This document shows positions 60,295 through 64,000 of a stretch of DNA of 64,000 bases, in pieces. The DNA is from Streptomyces radicis (GTDB taxonomy: Bacteria; Actinomycetota; Actinomycetes; Streptomycetales; Streptomycetaceae). The stretch covers positions 1 to 64,000 of the forward strand of contig NZ_RBDY01000033.1 in assembly GCF_003626575.1 (NCBI RefSeq), in the 5' to 3' direction. The notes below the pieces were generated by a model, which did no database searches, was not told the origin of the DNA, and saw nothing but the letters and a program-made list of their open reading frames with translations. Position 1 is the stretch's first letter. The number at the start of each line of letters is the position of its first letter. Made by a program: the position numbers and the translations under genes.

Positions 60295-60965
60295 GCCCGC
60301 CGACCCCGCCTCCCTCGAACCGCCACGCGCCACCCTGGAGTTCCATGTCCGTCCCGCCCACCCCACCCGTTCCCCCGTCCCGGCAGCTGGCCGACCACCT
60401 CGCGACGGCCGACCGCACGCGCGCCCTGCTGCCCGCCCTCGAGGAGGTGGCCCACCGGCTGATCGCCGTCTACCAGGGCGACGGGCGCCTCTACACGTTC
60501 GGCAACGGGGGCAGCGCCGCCGACGCCCAGCACCTCGCCGCCGAGCTGATCGGCCGCTATCTGCGCGAGCGCAGGCCGCTGCCCGCGGTCTCGCTGTCCA
60601 CGGACCCGTCCGTGGTGAGCTGCATCGGCAACGACCACGCGTTCGACGACGTCTTCGCCCGGCAGGTGGAGGCGCTGGCGCGGCCCGGCGACATGGTCAT
60701 CGGCTTCAGCACGTCGGGCCGTTCGCCCAATGTCGTCCGCGGCCTGGCCGCGGCGCGCGCCGCCGGTGCCGTCACCGTGCTGTTCGGCGGCGGCACCGAG
60801 GGCGGAGGCCCGGCCGCCGCGCACGCCGACCACGCCCTGATCGTTCCCGAGGCCGCCACCGCCCGCGTCCAGGAGATGCACCTGACGCTGCTGCACCTGC
60901 TCAGCGAGCAGGTGGACGCGTGGGCCGCCACCACCGACCACGACCGGCTGGAGAGCCGCGTATGA
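60291..60965 (+). CDS. SIS-domain sugar-phosphate isomerase, GmhA-like
   Basis: A 224-aa SIS protein. After a ~30-residue Pro-rich start, the fold shows FGNGGSAADAQHLAAELIGRY, LSTDPSVVSCIGND and VIGFSTSGRSPNVV, matching phosphoheptose isomerase. In a sugar operon it would isomerise the phosphorylated sugar made by the ROK kinase. ATGA overlaps both sides. Confidence 0.88.
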   Translation: MSPPTPPPSNRHAPPWSSMSVPPTPPVPPSRQLADHLATADRTRALLPALEEVAHRLIAVYQGDGRLYTFGNGGSAADAQHLAAELIGRYLRERRPLPAVSLSTDPSVVSCIGNDHAFDDVFARQVEALARPGDMVIGFSTSGRSPNVVRGLAAARAAGAVTVLFGGGTEGGGPAAAHADHALIVPEAATARVQEMHLTLLHLLSEQVDAWAATTDHDRLESRV

Positions 60966-63472
60966 CCTCCCTCGACCCCGCCGCCCTCGACCCGGCCACG
61001 CCCGACCCCGCCGCGCCCGACCCCGCCGCCACGCGGCGCACGCTGCACCTGGTGGGCAACGCCCACATCGACCCGGTGTGGCTGTGGCGCTGGCCCGAGG
61101 GCCTTCAGGAGATCCGCGCCACGTTCCGCTCCGCGATCGACCGCATGGACGAGTACCCCGACTTCGTCTTCACATGCGACTCCGTGATGTACCTGGAGTG
61201 GATCGAGCGGCACGACCCCGAGCTGTTCGCCGCCATCCGCGCGCGCGTCGCCGAGGGCCGCTGGCGGATGGTCGGCGGCTGGTGGGTCGAGCCCGACTGC
61301 AACGTGCCGTCGGGCGAGTCGTTCGTCCGCCAGGCCCTGTACGGGCAGCGCTACCTGCTGGAGAAGTTCGGCGCGATCGCCACGATCGGCTGCAACGTCG
61401 ACCCGTTCGGGCACCACGCGATGCTGCCGCAGCTGCTGCGCAAGTCGGGGCTCGAGGGCTATCTGTTCCTGCGCCCCGGGCCCCATGAGATGGCGTTGCC
61501 CGGGCAGTTCTTCCACTGGGAGTCGCCCGACGGCTCCCGCGTCCTGGCCTACCGGCTGCCCAACGAGTACTGCGCCCCGGGCGAGGACATCGGCCACCAC
61601 CTGGACAAGGCGCTGGCCCTGATGCCGTCCGACGAGCCCGAGCTGATGGTCTTCTACGGCGTCGGCAACCACGGCGGCGGCCCGACCAGGGCCAACCTGG
61701 ACTCCATTCGCCGCCTCGACGGCCTCGGGGGGCTCCCGCGGCTGACCCTGAGCCACCCCGAGGCGTACTTCGCGCGCCTGCGCGGGCGCGACGGCATACC
61801 CGTGCACGCCGGGGAGCTCCAGCACCACGGGCCTGGCTGCTACTCCTCGCACTCCGGGGTCAAGGCGTGGAACCGCCGCGCCGAGAACGAGCTGCAACGC
61901 GCCGAGAAGTGGGCCGCGGTCGCCGCCGCCGTGGCCGGGGAGCCGTATCCGCACGGGCAGTTCGCCGAGGCGTGGAAGCTGGTCCTGTTCAACCAGTTCC
62001 ACGACATCCTCGCGGGCACCGCCATCCGCTCCGCCTACGACGACGCCCGCGACGACTACGGCCGCGCCAGGTCGCTCGCGGCCGAGATGTTCAACCGCTC
62101 GGCGCAGGCCGTGGCCCGCCGCATCGACATCCCGCCGCGCGAGGCGACCGAGCCGCTGGTGGTGTTCAACCCGCATCCGTGGGAGCTGAACGCCGATGTG
62201 GAGGTGGAGTACGGCCGCGCCGTGGGGGCCAGGCTCGCCGACGAGGCGGGGGCGCCCGTTCCCGTGCAGCTCACCCGCTCCGAGGCGACCATGGCGGGCG
62301 CGCGGGGCCGCGTGGCCTTCCGCGCCACCGTTCCGCCGCTTGGCCACCGCGTCTACCACCTGCTGCCGGGCGGCGCCGACGCCGTCCCCGAACCGCGGGG
62401 CCCGGTGTCGGCGACGGCGACCACGCTGGAGAACGAGCATGTGCGCCTTGAGGTCGACCCCGCGACCGGCTGGCTGTCCTCGCTGTACGACAAGGCGAGC
62501 GGCACCGAGCTGCTGCCCCCGCGCCCCGGGCCGCACGCCGTCGTCATCGACGACCCGTCCGACACCTGGGGCCACCGGGTGCGGGCGTACGACCGGGTCG
62601 CGGGCTCGTTCCGCTGCACGCGCGTGCGCCTGGTCGAGACGGGCCCGGTGCGGGCGGTGCTGCGCGTCGAGAGCCGCTTCGAACGCTCCACGCTCGCCGA
62701 GGAGCTGGTGCTCTCGGCCGGGTCGCGGCAGGTCGAGGTGCGCGTCGCCGTGGACTGGCACGAGCGGCTGAGGATGCTCAAGCTGCGCTTCCCGACCGCG
62801 CTGGCGGAGGTCACCGCCACCCATGAGATCCCCTATGGCCACCTGGAGCGCGTGCCCGACGGCACGGAGGAGCCCACGCAGGCGTGGGTGGACGTCAGCG
62901 GCACCCTGCCCAGTGGCGGGCGGGCCGGGCTGACCGTGGCCAACGACGGCAAGCACGGGCACGACGTGCGCGGCGGCGAGATCGGGGTGACGGCGCTGCG
63001 CAGCCCCGCCTACGCCTGGCACGAGCCGAAGGAGCTCGACCCCGACGGCGTCCACGAGTATCTCGACCAGGGGCGGCAGGAGTTCAGGCTGCTGCTGATC
63101 CCGCACGGCGGCGACTGGCGGGCGGCCGACCCGGTGCGCCGCGCCGCCGAGCTGAACCAGCCGGCGTTCGCGCTGCTCGAGTCGTTCCACGAGGGCCCGC
63201 TGCCGCAGCGCGCCGCGCACGCCGACGACGGCGCGGGGAGCGTGGTCGTCACGGTGGTCAAGGAGGACGAGGACCGGGCGGGCGACGTCGTGGTGCGCGC
63301 CCACGAGTCGGCGGGGCGGGCGACCACGGCGCGCATCGCGCTGCCGATGCTCGGCGGGCGGGTGATCGAGGCGGCGTTCGGGCCGTGCGAGATCAAGACG
63401 TTCCGCGTCCCGCGCGACCCACAGGGCGCGGTCGTCGAGACCGACCTGCTGGAGAGGCCGGGCCAGGTGTGA
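60962..63472 (+). CDS. GH38 alpha-mannosidase-family glycosidase
   Basis: An 836-aa cytoplasmic retaining glycosidase. After a short DPAA/DPAT repeat, metal-binding His35 and Asp37 lie in NAHIDPVWLWRW; the nucleophile is Asp147 in CNVDPFGHHAMLPQL; YGVGNHGGGPTRANLD and the metal His of NQFHDILAG complete the site. The C-terminal beta-sandwich domains (VFNPHPWELNADVEVEYG onward) are intact. Normal length for bacterial MngB-type enzymes. Fungal or plant mannosides are plausible substrates. ATGA overlap with the SIS gene. Confidence 0.93.
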   Translation: MTSLDPAALDPATPDPAAPDPAATRRTLHLVGNAHIDPVWLWRWPEGLQEIRATFRSAIDRMDEYPDFVFTCDSVMYLEWIERHDPELFAAIRARVAEGRWRMVGGWWVEPDCNVPSGESFVRQALYGQRYLLEKFGAIATIGCNVDPFGHHAMLPQLLRKSGLEGYLFLRPGPHEMALPGQFFHWESPDGSRVLAYRLPNEYCAPGEDIGHHLDKALALMPSDEPELMVFYGVGNHGGGPTRANLDSIRRLDGLGGLPRLTLSHPEAYFARLRGRDGIPVHAGELQHHGPGCYSSHSGVKAWNRRAENELQRAEKWAAVAAAVAGEPYPHGQFAEAWKLVLFNQFHDILAGTAIRSAYDDARDDYGRARSLAAEMFNRSAQAVARRIDIPPREATEPLVVFNPHPWELNADVEVEYGRAVGARLADEAGAPVPVQLTRSEATMAGARGRVAFRATVPPLGHRVYHLLPGGADAVPEPRGPVSATATTLENEHVRLEVDPATGWLSSLYDKASGTELLPPRPGPHAVVIDDPSDTWGHRVRAYDRVAGSFRCTRVRLVETGPVRAVLRVESRFERSTLAEELVLSAGSRQVEVRVAVDWHERLRMLKLRFPTALAEVTATHEIPYGHLERVPDGTEEPTQAWVDVSGTLPSGGRAGLTVANDGKHGHDVRGGEIGVTALRSPAYAWHEPKELDPDGVHEYLDQGRQEFRLLLIPHGGDWRAADPVRRAAELNQPAFALLESFHEGPLPQRAAHADDGAGSVVVTVVKEDEDRAGDVVVRAHESAGRATTARIALPMLGGRVIEAAFGPCEIKTFRVPRDPQGAVVETDLLERPGQV

Positions 63473-64000
63473 GCGGGGCGCCGGGCGCGGTGACGCTGCG
63501 CGAACGGGGCGGCGGCGAGGCGGTGTTGCCCTATGTGGCCGCGCTGCTGACCGGCGAGGGCGAGTGCCTGCCGATCCCGGTGGGGCGCGCGGCGACCCGC
63601 GCCGACGGCTCGGCCGAACTCACCGGCGCCGCCCACGGGTTCGCCGCCCGGCTGGTGCTCGGGCCGCCGCCCGCCGAGGGCGCGTCGGCCCGCGACGCCG
63701 AGCTCGTGGTGCGCCGGACCGGGCGCGGCGCGGTGGACGCGGGGCTGCGCGTCGAGCTGCGGCTCGGCCCCGCCGACGACCCCGGCTGGCTGATACCGGG
63801 GGCGTTCTACGGGCAGAACCGGCTCCCGCACTGCACCCGCCGCTACCCCAGGTACGAGCGGGGCGTCCACGACCCCGACGCGATGACCGCCGACGCCTGG
63901 TCGCTGCGCGCCGACCGCTGCGCCACACCCGCGGTCTTCGCCCGCGACCGCGCGGGCGGCGCGGCGCTCGCGCTGGCCGAGCGGGGCGAACTCGGCGCGC
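63469..64000 (+). CDS. Unassigned protein of the oligosaccharide operon (partial, runs off right edge)
   Basis: The first ~177 codons of a gene started by GTGA overlap with GH38. It begins VSGAPGAVTLRERGGGEAVLPYV, has no signal peptide, and contains PGWLIPGAFYGQNRLPHCTRRYPRYERG, a beta-rich, aromatic stretch like the start of a glycan-active enzyme. I do not recognise the family. Operon position suggests a further glycosidase or related enzyme. Confidence 0.7.
   Translation, partial: MSGAPGAVTLRERGGGEAVLPYVAALLTGEGECLPIPVGRAATRADGSAELTGAAHGFAARLVLGPPPAEGASARDAELVVRRTGRGAVDAGLRVELRLGPADDPGWLIPGAFYGQNRLPHCTRRYPRYERGVHDPDAMTADAWSLRADRCATPAVFARDRAGGAALALAERGELGA

Overview
The window is very GC-rich with strong G/C third-position bias, uses many GTG starts, and packs its genes into operons joined by ATGA/GTGA stop-start overlaps. 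With a modular PKS, an AfsR/SARP-type regulator carrying a TTA codon, SpoIIE-type phosphatase, LacI-controlled sugar operons and extracellular pectinases, it looks like a chromosomal segment of a Streptomyces-like actinomycete. No insertion sequence, phage gene or CRISPR array was seen.

Layout. 1-2596 (minus): 5' end of a modular type I PKS (AT-ACP loading module plus first KS) that leaves the window. 2.8-5.6 kb: divergent pectate lyases PL3 and PL9. 5.7-14.4 kb: a candidate metallophore locus, with a FecB/FecE/FecD-type importer, an MFS exporter and a four-gene operon (methyltransferase, DUF364 heavy-metal-chelation family protein, GHMP kinase, SbnA/CysK-like PLP enzyme). Zur-like boxes sit at the importer start and between the divergent exporter and biosynthetic promoters. 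A ~690-bp imperfect palindrome lies between importer and exporter. 14.4-18.3 kb: CBS protein, GH43, PL1 pectate lyase, and decayed pieces of a LacI regulator and a pectin methylesterase. 18.3-25 kb: dienelactone hydrolase-like protein, an orphan GAP1-type protein, a SpoIIE phosphatase and a haem peroxidase. 25-28.6 kb (minus): a mau-like operon (unknown protein, MauE, MauD, a Tat-exported 12-Cys MADH-light-chain-like domain fused to two peptidoglycan-binding domains, a 58-aa membrane protein, a polytopic membrane protein). 28.6-33 kb: selenocysteine machinery selD, tRNA-Sec, selA, selB.

32.9-48.4 kb (minus): a 14-gene, tightly overlapping biosynthetic operon with three ATP-grasp enzymes, three acyl-adenylating ligases, an ACP, an MIO ammonia-lyase with a Tyr-type selectivity motif, class II DAHP synthase, tautomerase, SDR, a squalene-cyclase-repeat protein, an MFS exporter and a metallo-beta-lactamase-fold hydrolase. 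It has no NRPS or PKS gene. A divergent SARP/NB-ARC regulator (48.6-50.9 kb) probably controls it.

51-64 kb (plus): a LacI-controlled oligosaccharide operon (double-MBL protein, GH36-like glycosidase, LacI, ABC sugar importer, ROK kinase, SIS isomerase, GH38 alpha-mannosidase, and a partial gene at the right edge). Near-identical promoter-operator modules with the core TGGGATCGATCCCA precede both halves.
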